Source: a virus
IMG/VR virus record: IMGVR_UViG_3300014501_000042
Span: 1 to 36,563 of that record
DNA length: 36,563 nucleotides
Reading direction: 5' to 3' (one strand)
In this document: piece after piece, positions 6,837 through 12,866 of the stretch
How positions within the stretch are numbered: position 1 is the first letter of the stretch
Layout: each line of letters starts with the position of its first letter
Program-made: the position numbers and the translations under genes
The notes under the pieces: generated by a model
Database searches by the model: none
Told to the model about the DNA's origin: nothing
Seen by the model: the letters and a program-made list of their open reading frames with translations, nothing else

Positions 6837-7056
6837 GAAGACCGCGACAGTGGCCGAGCCGCCGTGGATGGTTCATTTTCGGATGGGCAGCGGTCGGTCT
6901 CCCGTCGTCGTGATCGTGGAGTTGGCGCTGGACGAAGCCGGCAACGTGCAGAGACTGACCGCCGCGCCGGCGCGGGGATGCAGCGACCTGCAATGCGCGC
7001 AGGCGGCATTCAACGCGGGCCTGCACACCATGCCGCAGCGGCAGGTGAATCCGTGA
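6829..7056 (+). CDS. Hypothetical small early protein
   Basis: The 75-aa product overlaps the previous gene by 8 nt. Its pattern (VVVIVELALDEAGNVQRLTAAPARGCSD) suggests a small beta-rich domain; two cysteines (CSDLQC) lie near residue 50. It is the last gene before a large host-type palindrome (7067-7130). No function is assigned. Confidence 0.55.
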   Translation: MDEKTATVAEPPWMVHFRMGSGRSPVVVIVELALDEAGNVQRLTAAPARGCSDLQCAQAAFNAGLHTMPQRQVNP

Positions 7057-7066
7057 CTGGAAGTTT

Positions 7067-7130
7067 CTTCGCGCTCTTTGCGCCTTAGCGGTTGAAGCGT
7101 TTCCACCGCGAAGGCGCGAAGGACGCGAAG
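7067..7130. repeat. Host-type dispersed palindrome
   Basis: Arms 7067-7092 and 7105-7130 are complementary at 22 of 26 positions (cttcgcg...gcgccttagcggt against accgcgaaggcgcgaag...cgcgaag). This gcgaaggcgcgaagg style of paired repeat resembles the second copy type at 12867-12947 and is of a kind I associate with Planctomycetota and Verrucomicrobiota intergenic DNA. It fills the gap between two small genes. As RNA it would form a long hairpin, but no T-run follows. Confidence 0.6.
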
Positions 7131-7160
7131 AAGAGCCAATTTTACCGAAAGGAGTCTGCG

Positions 7161-7475
7161 ATGAGTTGGAGCATGCATTTTGTCGGTCGGGCGATCGACG
7201 TTAACCAAGCGATCCACGAGGAGTCGGGGCATTATAGTGGCAAGTCGAAAACAGAAATCGAGCAGGCCGCGCCGCACATCATCGCGCTGCTGGAGATGAA
7301 CCAGTCCGAGCAGGCGACCCGGGGCGACGGTCCCGACGATTTCCTCGTGAGCGTCCGCGCCCACGGCAGCGCGTCGTGGCGGGGCGATGAAAGAATCTCC
7401 TCGGACTGCTACGTCGAGATAAAGCGGCTGGAAGGTACGCACGTGAAGCCGCCGACGAAGGGTCAGGTTGGCTGA
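7161..7475 (+). CDS. Hypothetical early protein
   Basis: The start is ATG 7161 behind a strong aaaggag; an in-frame ATG at 7092 lies in the palindrome and is rejected. The 104-aa product (SWSMHFVGRAIDVNQAIHEE, then HIIALLEMNQSEQATRGDGPDDFLVSVRAHGSA...) reads as a small mixed alpha/beta protein, with a conserved-looking core ending in strands. Similar small proteins occur in many phage early regions, but no function is recognised. It couples to the next gene by TGATG. Confidence 0.65.
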   Translation: MSWSMHFVGRAIDVNQAIHEESGHYSGKSKTEIEQAAPHIIALLEMNQSEQATRGDGPDDFLVSVRAHGSASWRGDERISSDCYVEIKRLEGTHVKPPTKGQVG

Positions 7476-7795
7476 TGTCAATCACCAATCGCCAGTTCGA
7501 AGATGCTCGCCGCAAGGTGCAATCACCAGCAGCCGAATCTCTGCATCGTCGCGTTCCCACGCACCTGGGCGGGTTGTGGCTGGCCACCGTCGAGCTGCTG
7601 CTGCTGATGGATCGGCCGGGGATGACCATCGAGCGGTTGCGAGGATCGCAGCCGGCGACGATGTTTCGGGCGCAGGTGCTGGCCTTCCGCCAGTGGATGA
7701 TCGAGGCGTCCCAGATCGTCCCCGGCATGACCCCCGAGGAAAAGAAATTCCTGGAGCATTGGTTCAAGGAACTTGATCGGGCCGATCAGCGATGA
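7475..7795 (+). CDS. Hypothetical helical early protein
   Basis: The 106-aa product is mostly helical (LGGLWLATVELLLLMDRPGMTIERL, then RAQVLAFRQWMIEA). Its C-terminus LEHWFKELDRADQR is notable because an almost identical 16-codon stretch reappears out of context at 8671-8718. The hydrophobic helix could be buried or membrane-associated. It overlaps the J-domain gene by ATGA. The function is unknown. Confidence 0.65.
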   Translation: MSITNRQFEDARRKVQSPAAESLHRRVPTHLGGLWLATVELLLLMDRPGMTIERLRGSQPATMFRAQVLAFRQWMIEASQIVPGMTPEEKKFLEHWFKELDRADQR

Positions 7796-8448
7796 GCCAG
7801 GGCGAATATATCTTCCGCCCCCTGGGCACGTGGCCGCGACCCGAGACGCCGCGCCACAAGCGCAAGACGCGCCCATTCAAGCAGACGCTTTCGAGCACCT
7901 ACAGCATTCTCGATCACGAGCTCTACAAATTGGCCGCGTTGATCCCGATCGTGATCGAAGCGAAGTTCTCGGAGCGCGAAATCCGCAACGACGGGAAGAT
8001 TCGCGCCGACGCTCGCCGGCCATCGTTCCCGGGGATCATCCTGTCATTCGAGACGAAGAGGCTGGGGCCGCTGAAATTTCTTTGCGACGATTGCGTGAAC
8101 TGGGAAGACAACCTCCGCGCGATCGCGCTGACGCTGGAACGGCTGCGCATGGCCGACATCTATGGCGTGACCAAGCGCGGGGAGCAATACACCGGCTGGA
8201 AGCAACTGCCCGGCGCGATCCTCACGCCGCCGCCGATGACGGTGGAAGACGCCGCGGCGTTCATCGCCAAGCATGGGGGCTTCGCGCCGCGTCAGGTGAT
8301 CGACGTCGTCGGAGTTTTCCGCGCCGCCTGGTTGCGCGCGGTCAAGGCGCTGCACCCCGACACCAACGGCCAGCAGGAGCGGCCGGAGTGGAAGACACTT
8401 CAGGATGCCAAGTCGGTCCTCGATCGACATCACGCGGAGGCCTCATGA
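7792..8448 (+). CDS. J-domain protein (DnaK co-chaperone-like)
   Basis: The 218-aa product has a C-terminal J-domain-like segment (about residues 172-215): FRAAWLRAVKALHPDTNG with the HPD signature at 188-190, followed by EWKTLQDAKSVLDRH, the helix III/IV pattern of DnaJ proteins. Residues 1-165 are a phage-specific domain of unknown fold, with one CDDC pair near residue 103. J domains stimulate DnaK ATPase and bring DnaK to a client. Here the natural client would be the initiator complex at the origin, or a host repressor. The J-domain call is good because the HPD and flanking helices agree. The client is inference. Confidence 0.75.
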   Translation: MSQGEYIFRPLGTWPRPETPRHKRKTRPFKQTLSSTYSILDHELYKLAALIPIVIEAKFSEREIRNDGKIRADARRPSFPGIILSFETKRLGPLKFLCDDCVNWEDNLRAIALTLERLRMADIYGVTKRGEQYTGWKQLPGAILTPPPMTVEDAAAFIAKHGGFAPRQVIDVVGVFRAAWLRAVKALHPDTNGQQERPEWKTLQDAKSVLDRHHAEAS

Positions 8449-8669
8449 GTTATACCCTGCCGAACGAAGCGGAGCGGCGCAGGCAAATTGCGGGAGACGG
8501 AATTGTCCAGCAATGGATCGCCAGGGGAGCTCTGCGGCCGCCAACGGACGAACTGCGTGAGGCGATTTGGGAACTGTCCCGCGCGATCAACGAACTCGCG
8601 CGCGCCGTGGCCTACCTTCGCGGCCAGACCGAGACGATGGTGGCGATGTTGGAAAGGCGGGCCAAGTGA
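8445..8669 (+). CDS. Small coiled-coil protein
   Basis: The start is ATG 8445 with gcggagg upstream, in a junction resembling those at 2.4-4.6 kb. The 74-aa product has an N-terminal EAERRRQIAGDGIVQQWIARG segment and a C-terminal amphipathic helix with regular heptads (LREAIWELSRAINELARAVAYL), likely an oligomerising coiled coil. No family is recognised. Confidence 0.65.
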   Translation: MSYTLPNEAERRRQIAGDGIVQQWIARGALRPPTDELREAIWELSRAINELARAVAYLRGQTETMVAMLERRAK

Positions 8670-8670
8670 T

Positions 8671-8718
8671 CTGGAGCATTGGTTTAAACAACTGGACCGC
8701 ACTTCGCTGTGCGAATGA
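8671..8718 (+). pseudogene. Duplicated C-terminal fragment of the 7475-7795 gene
   Basis: Sixteen codons without a start encode LEHWFKQLDRTSLCE and a stop. They match the end of the gene at 7475-7795 (LEHWFKELDRADQR) at both protein and DNA level (ctggagcattggtt shared). The piece lies between two genes and cannot be translated on its own. It looks like the remnant of a tandem duplication of the 7475-8448 block in which the second copy was replaced. Confidence 0.55.
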
Positions 8719-8731
8719 GAAGGAGAAGACC

Positions 8732-8980
8732 ATGGCCAAGGCAAAGACGAAGGTGAGGACCTCCATCAAGATCGTGATGATCGACGGAGAGATCAACGGC
8801 AAGCCGATCGTGCCGGTGAATTACCAACGCACCGAATTTTCAAACGGCACTATCGAGGAGGCCGGCACGCGCCCTCAAGGGACGAATCCCACCTCGACCC
8901 TCGGCGAGATTCTCGCCGCCGCTTTTGCGCAGGTTCAATCGCCAGCGAAGACGACTGCGGCCAAAAAGGCGCGCAGATGA
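8732..8980 (+). CDS. Hypothetical small basic protein
   Basis: The start is ATG 8732 behind aaggagaagacc. The 82-aa product has a basic N-terminus (MAKAKTKVRTSIKIVMIDGE), a middle with IVPVNYQRTEFSNG and a Lys-rich end (KTTAAKKARR), suggesting nucleic-acid binding. It overlaps the next gene by ATGA. No family is recognised. Confidence 0.6.
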   Translation: MAKAKTKVRTSIKIVMIDGEINGKPIVPVNYQRTEFSNGTIEEAGTRPQGTNPTSTLGEILAAAFAQVQSPAKTTAAKKARR

Positions 8981-9243
8981 AGTCGCCGACCAAGGCGGAG
9001 CTGGTGCGGATGATCAAGAGCCTGGTGATCTGCGCCGTCGGCGCTGGGCTGGATCGGCGCAGTGAATCGTTTCGCGCGACGACGTATTTTGCCGCCGAGA
9101 TGACCGAGAGATATGAGAAATGCCAGATTCGACCGATCCGCAAACGCGGGAAGAATGGCAATGGGCCGTCGACGCGGCGCATGGCGCGCTCGTCCTCGAT
9201 TCGGCCAGACGGTACGGCCTCGTCCAAGGTGGGCCGAAAGTGA
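8977..9243 (+). CDS. Hypothetical small protein with doubtful C-terminus
   Basis: ATG 8977 overlaps the preceding stop (ATGA). The first 48 residues (KSPTKAELVRMIKSLVICAVGAG, FRATTYFAAEMTERYE) look like a real folded helix pair. From about 9120 the frame runs through the start of another gene and becomes Arg/Ser-rich low complexity. In another frame a TGA occurs at 9114-9116, just before the next ATG. The gene may once have ended there, with a later frameshift extending it. The N-terminal part is likely genuine. Confidence 0.5.
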   Translation: MKSPTKAELVRMIKSLVICAVGAGLDRRSESFRATTYFAAEMTERYEKCQIRPIRKRGKNGNGPSTRRMARSSSIRPDGTASSKVGRK

Positions 9244-9389
9244 ACGTCGATCGATGCCAGGAGATTTTGGAACGCGGAAAGAAAATCGACGTCTGGCCGT
9301 CGCTGGACGCGGTCGAGCGATACCTCCAGGCGATGATGCGCGAACAGGAGACAGCATGCCTACAACAAAAAAAGGCGGCGTCGGAATGA
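9120..9389 (+). CDS. Hypothetical early protein with slippery 3' end
   Basis: The 89-aa product (EEWQWAVDAAHGALVLDSARR, VDRCQEILERGKKIDVWPS, VERYLQAMMREQE) is helical and has a strong coding look, better than the frame it overlaps upstream. Near its end the in-phase heptamer A AAA AAG (9368-9374) precedes the stop. A -1 slip there would join it to the reading frame of the next gene, giving a longer fused protein. The function is unknown. Confidence 0.65.
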   Translation: MPDSTDPQTREEWQWAVDAAHGALVLDSARRYGLVQGGPKVNVDRCQEILERGKKIDVWPSLDAVERYLQAMMREQETACLQQKKAASE

Positions 9390-9607
9390 AGCCGCGGACG
9401 CCCAAGCCGGACGTCCGACCGGGCGGGCAGCGAATGTCGATAGATGATCCCGTCCTTCGCGCGATCAACCGCATGGCGGAAATTCTCGAACCGTTCGACC
9501 GCACGGATCAGCTTCGCGTCTTGGCCAGCACCTGCATTAGTTTCGGAATGCTCGATGAGGCCGATCAGTTTATCCTACAGCTCAGGGCGGATCGAGGGGA
9601 ACCATGA
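9356..9607 (+). CDS. Hypothetical early protein
   Basis: The start may be ATG 9356 (caggag upstream, 83 aa, 34-nt overlap with the previous gene) or ATG 9386 (ATGA overlap, 73 aa). The first has the better ribosome-binding site; the second fits the local coupling style. The core (DPVLRAINRMAEILEPFDRTDQ then LRVLASTCISFGMLDEADQF) is helical. The previous gene could also be read into this frame by a -1 frameshift at 9368-9374. No family is recognised. Confidence 0.6.
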   Translation: MPTTKKGGVGMKPRTPKPDVRPGGQRMSIDDPVLRAINRMAEILEPFDRTDQLRVLASTCISFGMLDEADQFILQLRADRGEP

Positions 9608-9651
9608 TCGGCGAATCCCAGGCCTCCATCGCAGATGGAGAACGCTCATGA
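9604..9651 (+). CDS. Possible 15-aa micro-protein in the coupled chain
   Basis: An ATG at 9604 overlaps the previous stop (ATGA), and the frame encodes MIGESQASIADGERS before a TGA that itself overlaps the next ATG at 9648 (ATGA). Being joined on both sides by the overlap used throughout this operon favours translation. It may simply pass ribosomes to the next gene, or be a degraded gene. There is no database-recognisable motif. Confidence 0.35.
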   Translation: MIGESQASIADGERS

Positions 9652-9860
9652 ATGATTTCGTGCGGAAGTTTCAGGCGGCGATCATGGAGGCGGCGGTCAA
9701 GAATCTGAACCTGACCACCGCGTCGGGCGCCTACGCCGGCAAGTGGCGAGAGGACATCGCCCGCCTCCGCGCCAGCTTCGACGCCGTCGAGAAAGCCTGC
9801 GAAGCCGTCGAGACGGCGCTGGGGACCGCGGCGAGCATTGCCGATAATCAGAACGGATGA
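9648..9860 (+). CDS. Hypothetical small helical protein
   Basis: ATG 9648 has ggag upstream and overlaps the micro-ORF. The 70-aa product is helical (RKFQAAIMEAAVKNLNL, then RLRASFDAVEKACEAVETALG) and acidic toward the C-terminus, consistent with a small coiled coil. It overlaps the next gene by ATGA. The function is unknown. Confidence 0.6.
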   Translation: MNDFVRKFQAAIMEAAVKNLNLTTASGAYAGKWREDIARLRASFDAVEKACEAVETALGTAASIADNQNG

Positions 9861-10042
9861 AGACTCGCCGCGTCAAACGCCGATCCGCCGGCAAGCCTCG
9901 CACACCGACCCTCGCGGACCTCTGGTCTCTGTACGACGACCTGCGCCACTACAGGATGGCGCAGATGGAGTGGTGGAGATCCATGGCTCTGTTCAGCGTG
10001 ATCAAAAAACGTCAGCACAGGAGGAAACGATGCAAAAGATGA
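9857..10042 (+). CDS. Hypothetical small basic protein
   Basis: The 61-aa product is very basic at both ends (MKTRRVKRRSAGKPR and KKRQHRRKRCKR) around a central helix (LADLWSLYDDLRHYRMAQM). Such dipolar small proteins often bind nucleic acid. It overlaps the previous gene by ATGA, and its end overlaps the next start by 13 nt. No family is recognised. Confidence 0.55.
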   Translation: MKTRRVKRRSAGKPRTPTLADLWSLYDDLRHYRMAQMEWWRSMALFSVIKKRQHRRKRCKR

Positions 10043-10140
10043 AGGACACGTCGGAACTGCTGGAGATCGAGCCACCTGGCGGTGGGCACCACCTGCGCCT
10101 GGTGCATACCGGCAAGAAGAACAGTCTGAGGATTGATTGA
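10030..10140 (+). CDS. 36-aa protein ending the left operon
   Basis: ATG 10030 is preceded by a textbook Shine-Dalgarno (aggaggaaacg). The product MQKMKDTSELLEIEPPGGGH and so on is 36 aa. Its PPGGGHH segment is encoded by a copy of the dispersed repeat cacctggcggtgggcac (10073-10089). It is the last gene before the terminator at 10229-10272. Too small to classify; the ribosome-binding site makes translation likely. Confidence 0.5.
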   Translation: MQKMKDTSELLEIEPPGGGHHLRLVHTGKKNSLRID

Positions 10141-10143
10141 ATT

Positions 10144-10182
10144 AACTCGCAACTCGCAACTCGCAACTTCCCCGACTATAAT
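10144..10182 (+). promoter_or_regulatory. Tandem heptamers and a perfect -10 box
   Basis: Three exact copies of aactcgc (10144-10164) are followed by TATAAT (10177-10182), a consensus -10 element that is rare in DNA of this composition. The -35 position falls in the heptamers and is not consensus, so an activator might be needed. A transcript would start near 10189 and meet the terminator at 10229-10272 after about 80 nt, so it could make a small RNA or be attenuated before the 10378 gene. Confidence 0.35.
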
Positions 10183-10228
10183 CCCACCAACAAAAGCACA
10201 GCGGGCAAGACGGGGCACTTTACTCCTG

Positions 10229-10272
10229 ACCCGCGGCGATACTGCTAACCGCAGGTTCGCCGCGGGTTTTTT
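10229..10272 (+). terminator. Rho-independent terminator of the left operon
   Basis: Arms acccgcggcga (10229-10239) and tcgccgcgggt (10257-10267) pair perfectly and are followed by TTTTTT (10267-10272). This is the clearest terminator in the left half and closes the small-gene operon. The loop contains taaccgcaggtt, itself a small dyad. Confidence 0.8.
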
Positions 10273-10303
10273 CGTTGGAGGGCAAAGCGAAGGCGCAAAG
10301 CGG

Positions 10304-10339
10304 GGCCGCGGACATTGAGCTGTCCGCGGCCTACGTAGG
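10304..10339. repeat. 11-bp hairpin followed by CTACGTAGG
   Basis: ggccgcggaca (10304-10314) and tgtccgcggcc (10321-10331) form a perfect hairpin, directly followed by the dispersed motif ctacgtagg (10331-10339). The same hairpin-plus-CTACGTAGG layout occurs at 28801-28836. Here it stands about 40 nt ahead of the next start and does not supply the start itself. Confidence 0.6.
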
Positions 10340-10377
10340 AACGTATCCCCACAATTCTTTTTCGGGAGGCGTTCACG

Positions 10378-10899
10378 ATGCCCATCAGGATCCCCGCCGA
10401 CGCGAAGATCGTGCGCGATCATCGCCTCACCCTCATCCGTGCCATCAAAATCCTCTCCACCGACCGGCTGCAGCAACTGATCAAATCCGTGAAGGATTCG
10501 CTGCGCGAGCGGAAGGCCGCCTACGCCGAGTCGGACCTGTGCCTGGCGCGACTCCAGGGCGGCGGACCGGTGCGCTATGTGGATCCACGCAAAGTCTTCA
10601 AGATCGTCACGAAGGGGAGGGGGAAGGCGAAGGCGCGAGCGTCTCGCTCGCTCGCGCCTTCGCCTTTCTTAACGCTCAAGCAGTTCCTGAATTGCTGCTC
10701 GATCAGCATGGAGAAGCTCCAGCAGTTCATCCCCGCCGACCAGATCGACGCGCTGTGCTATCCGCCCAAGCCCGGTGAGCCGGCGCTGTACGTCGAGACC
10801 CGACCGGGCGTGGAGATCCACATCGACAGGCTGGAAGCGGCGATTTTATCTGCAACCGCGCCGCCGGCGGGTGATCGCGTGCCGGCCGCGGCGGCTTAA
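10378..10899 (+). CDS. Hypothetical protein with in-frame palindromic insert
   Basis: ATG 10378 has gggagg upstream. The 173-aa product is helical at the N-terminus (DHRLTLIRAIKILSTDRLQQLIKSVKDSLRE region). It ends with a beta-rich segment (GEPALYVETRPGVEIHIDRLEAAIL). Residues about 80-98 (GRGKAKARASRSLAPSPF) are encoded by a perfect 18-bp inverted repeat (10624-10641 and 10649-10666) that looks inserted between two folded halves without breaking the frame. It is the first gene after the terminator. No family is recognised. Confidence 0.6.
   Translation: MPIRIPADAKIVRDHRLTLIRAIKILSTDRLQQLIKSVKDSLRERKAAYAESDLCLARLQGGGPVRYVDPRKVFKIVTKGRGKAKARASRSLAPSPFLTLKQFLNCCSISMEKLQQFIPADQIDALCYPPKPGEPALYVETRPGVEIHIDRLEAAILSATAPPAGDRVPAAAA
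10624..10666. repeat. Palindromic repeat (gaaggcgcgagcg family) inside a gene
   Basis: Two perfect 18-bp arms flank a 7-nt loop inside the coding sequence at 10378-10899. Relatives of the arm occur at 11199-11216 (end of the next gene), 11796-11843 (hairpin, one mismatch), 20455-20468 (protease linker) and 10284-10302. Where it is translated it yields the peptide LAPSP in three different proteins. Confidence 0.7.
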
Positions 10900-10965
10900 T
10901 CGCCCGATGGAACCGCCCGATATGTCTGTGTCGCCGTACGCGGCGATAGTGCCGGCTGCAAGCCC

Positions 10966-11238
10966 ATGGCGAATGATGTTTGTGATTCGATCGCGGCCGC
11001 TGAGCAGGTGGCGCTCTTGCGCGCCCATGGGTTCGGGCCGCTGCTGGACGTGCTGGAGAACGATCCCACCGTCTTCTTCTGCACCAACGGGTCCCCGGTC
11101 ATGACCCGCATCGCCGAGCGCCTGGGCTGCTCGGATGACGCGGTGCTGCGGATGCTGCGAAGCGCGCGGGCACTGCTGGACGGCGAGATCGCCTGGAACT
11201 CGCTCGCGCCTTCGCCTGACGATCAACCCTCAACATGA
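10966..11238 (+). CDS. Small putative DNA-binding protein
   Basis: The 90-aa product starts at ATG 10966; no good Shine-Dalgarno is visible. Residues about 45-75 (MTRIAERLGCSDDAVLRMLRSARAL) read as a helix-turn-helix. The end NSLAPSPDD is encoded by a copy of the gaaggcgcgagcg-type repeat (11199-11216). It overlaps the sigma-like gene by ATGA, which suggests a joint regulatory role. Moderately sure it is a gene; the HTH is tentative. Confidence 0.55.
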   Translation: MANDVCDSIAAAEQVALLRAHGFGPLLDVLENDPTVFFCTNGSPVMTRIAERLGCSDDAVLRMLRSARALLDGEIAWNSLAPSPDDQPST

Positions 11239-11663
11239 ATGACCTCACGAATCCCACGGATGCCACGCTGTTCGAGTTCGCGCACCTGCTGCGCACGAAT
11301 CATCGCAACCGCAACCGCCGCCAGATCATGATCCGGCTGCACCAGATCGCGCAGGCGGCCACGCGCTGGCGCGGCTTCGACGCTTGGCGCGGGGCGGACC
11401 TGGAGGACGCCGCTTCCGAAGCGGTCCTGCAGGCGCTGCACCGGCTGGACCGCTTCGACAAGCGGCGCGATCATGCGTATGGCTATTTCTGCCGGATGAT
11501 TTTTCGTCTGATCGGCAAGCAGCTCCAGTCCACGCGGCGGCGGCGGCGGCTGGTGGCGCGCGTGGCCGACCTGCACCAGGACGGATTCGATTGCGGCTCC
11601 AACCGGTGGGGTGAGCATCACAAGATGGCCACCGCCCTTGAGCTGGGCAGGCCGATCTGCTGA
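11235..11663 (+). CDS. Sigma-region-2-like factor, resembling T4 gp55 late sigma
   Basis: The 142-aa product has residues 55-98 DLEDAASEAVLQALHRLDRF through AYGYFCRMIFRLI. This is the pattern of sigma region 2 (the FDxxxx...AYxYFxxMI helix) seen in phage late sigma factors such as T4 gp55, and it lacks a region 4. A basic stretch RRRRR follows (100-105). It would redirect host RNA polymerase to late promoters. Its place between the left operon and the late structural genes fits. A candidate late promoter TATAAACG lies 104 nt downstream (11767-11774). The assignment rests on motif spacing only. Confidence 0.6.
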   Translation: MNDLTNPTDATLFEFAHLLRTNHRNRNRRQIMIRLHQIAQAATRWRGFDAWRGADLEDAASEAVLQALHRLDRFDKRRDHAYGYFCRMIFRLIGKQLQSTRRRRRLVARVADLHQDGFDCGSNRWGEHHKMATALELGRPIC

Positions 11664-11949
11664 CGCCCGCCCCCCCTCGAATCGAGAAATTTATCCCCAC
11701 CACCGCGAGCGTGTCGCACGATTCGCCGCTCGGACGACCGATAACACGTCGGAGATTCGGGCGTCCTATAAACGACCCTGGGGGGTTTTATCACACGCTC
11801 GCGCCTTCGCTTTCTTCGTGGAGGGGAGACGAAGGCGTGAGCGGGGGGGCGTCGGTACTCCGACGTCGTGCTCACCGCCAGGTGCGTGATTAGAAGCGTA
11901 ATCACGCATGAGGCGAGCAATTTGGGCGGCGGCGGGGCTACGTAGGTTC
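11664..11949. other. Intergenic region with promoter-like and palindromic elements
   Basis: This 286-nt gap holds TATAAACG (11767-11774), similar to the T4 late promoter TATAAATA. It also holds a gaaggcgcgagcg-type hairpin (11796-11809/11830-11843), the compound repeat in reverse orientation (11850-11865 and 11868-11884), a perfect 9-bp hairpin gcgtgatta/taatcacgc (about 11883-11906), and ctacgtagg (11938-11946) just before the next start. It is probably the control region of the middle or late genes. Confidence 0.5.
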
Positions 11950-12252
11950 GTGAGCCGCATCAACACACCCGCCGGCAAGCGTGTCCGCCGCATCGAGCGG
12001 AGGGACCGCTGGCGGCGGGCCAGGTGCGGCGTCGATCGACTGGGGCGGAAGATCCGGACCCTCTGCATTTACGTCAGCAAGCGGGCGATCAAGGCGCAGC
12101 GTTACCTGCGAGAGCATGGGCTGCCGCACAGCGCGGCGGTGGCCGCGGTGATGATCGAGCCGACGGTGAAGCTGCCGCCCAAGACGATCGCCGTGCTCGC
12201 CTCACTGGTGGGAGTGGCGGCGGGGTTAGACCTGCCATGGAGAGCAACATGA
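11950..12252 (+). CDS. Hypothetical basic protein
   Basis: I place the start at GTG 11950, because ctacgtagg-ttc-GTG has the same motif and spacing found before ATG at 28840 and, with gac, before 15071 and 34927. An in-frame ATG at 11908 would make it 14 residues longer. The 100-aa product is strongly basic (KRVRRIERRDRWRRARCGVD) with a hydrophobic C-terminal helix (TIAVLASLVGVAAGLDL). It may bind nucleic acid or a membrane. It overlaps the next gene by ATGA. Confidence 0.5.
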   Translation: MSRINTPAGKRVRRIERRDRWRRARCGVDRLGRKIRTLCIYVSKRAIKAQRYLREHGLPHSAAVAAVMIEPTVKLPPKTIAVLASLVGVAAGLDLPWRAT

Positions 12253-12653
12253 GAAACACCGGAACAGAGGCGCGATCAAAGGGCGGCGAGCCAACACAGA
12301 ACGCTGCCGCCGATCGCGCCGACCAGGTCACGATTCGCCGGCCGTTGCCGGCGGCGTATGACGATCAGGGGCGCACGGTCATCGAGCATGAGGTGGTGGA
12401 GGGCCCGGGCGCCGCGCAGTTCGTGGGCGTCGCCCGGTTGAGCAAGCCGGGGATGCCGAATGTGCAGTTGAAGTTCCAGATCCCCGCGCCGTCGCTGGGT
12501 CAGGCGTTCGAGCGTTTCGACAAATATCGGGACGGGAAGATCGACGAGCTGAACGAGGCGGAGCGGAAGTCGGCGATCAAGCAGGAAATCCTTTGCGGCG
12601 CCGCCGCGGCGGCGCAGCCGGCGGTCCGCAAGCAGCTCCTGACCGACGCCTGA
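12249..12653 (+). CDS. Hypothetical protein
   Basis: The start is ATG 12249 (ATGA overlap, ggagag upstream); an in-frame ATG at 12237 contains that ribosome-binding site. The 134-aa product has a disordered N-terminus, a beta-rich middle (FVGVARLSKPGMPNVQLKF) and a helical C-terminus (QAFERFDKYRDGKIDELNEA). No family is recognised. It is followed at once by the tandem repeats at 12655-12731. Confidence 0.6.
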   Translation: MRNTGTEARSKGGEPTQNAAADRADQVTIRRPLPAAYDDQGRTVIEHEVVEGPGAAQFVGVARLSKPGMPNVQLKFQIPAPSLGQAFERFDKYRDGKIDELNEAERKSAIKQEILCGAAAAAQPAVRKQLLTDA

Positions 12654-12654
12654 C

Positions 12655-12731
12655 GCCTGCGGCGAGCACTTATGCCTGCGGCGAGCACTTATGCCTGCGG
12701 CGAGCACTTATGCCTGCGGCCAGCACTTTAT
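12655..12731 (+). repeat. Four tandem copies of a 19-bp repeat
   Basis: The unit gcctgcggcgagcacttat is repeated head to tail four times at 12655, 12674, 12693 and 12712. The first three are identical; the last has one substitution and one extra T. The unit is the core of the repeat family dispersed through the window. The array lies directly between a stop codon and ATG 12730, and the last unit supplies the AT of that start codon. Confidence 0.9.
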
Positions 12732-12852
12732 GCCGGCGTTCTTCATCATCCTCGCGGTGGTCGGCGCGGTGTGCGTCGTCTTCATCGGCATCGAGCTGAT
12801 GGAGGATTTCCACCGCTGGCGCAAACGGCGGCGGTGGGATCGGGAGTTCTAG
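12730..12852 (+). CDS. 40-aa single-pass membrane protein
   Basis: The frame from ATG 12730 encodes MPAFFIILAVVGAVCVVFIG and continues to a very basic tail (HRWRKRRRWDREF). One N-terminal transmembrane helix and a positively charged cytoplasmic end fit a minimal holin or a holin-like lysis or exclusion peptide. No Shine-Dalgarno is visible, because the upstream DNA is the 19-bp repeat array; translation might depend on those repeats. No lysin is adjacent, so the holin idea is weak. Confidence 0.5.
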   Translation: MPAFFIILAVVGAVCVVFIGIELMEDFHRWRKRRRWDREF

Positions 12853-12866
12853 CCTGGGGGATTGTT

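Noticed and set aside
12655-12731. CRISPR array
   Set aside because: The four 19-bp repeats are contiguous with no spacers, and no cas genes are present.
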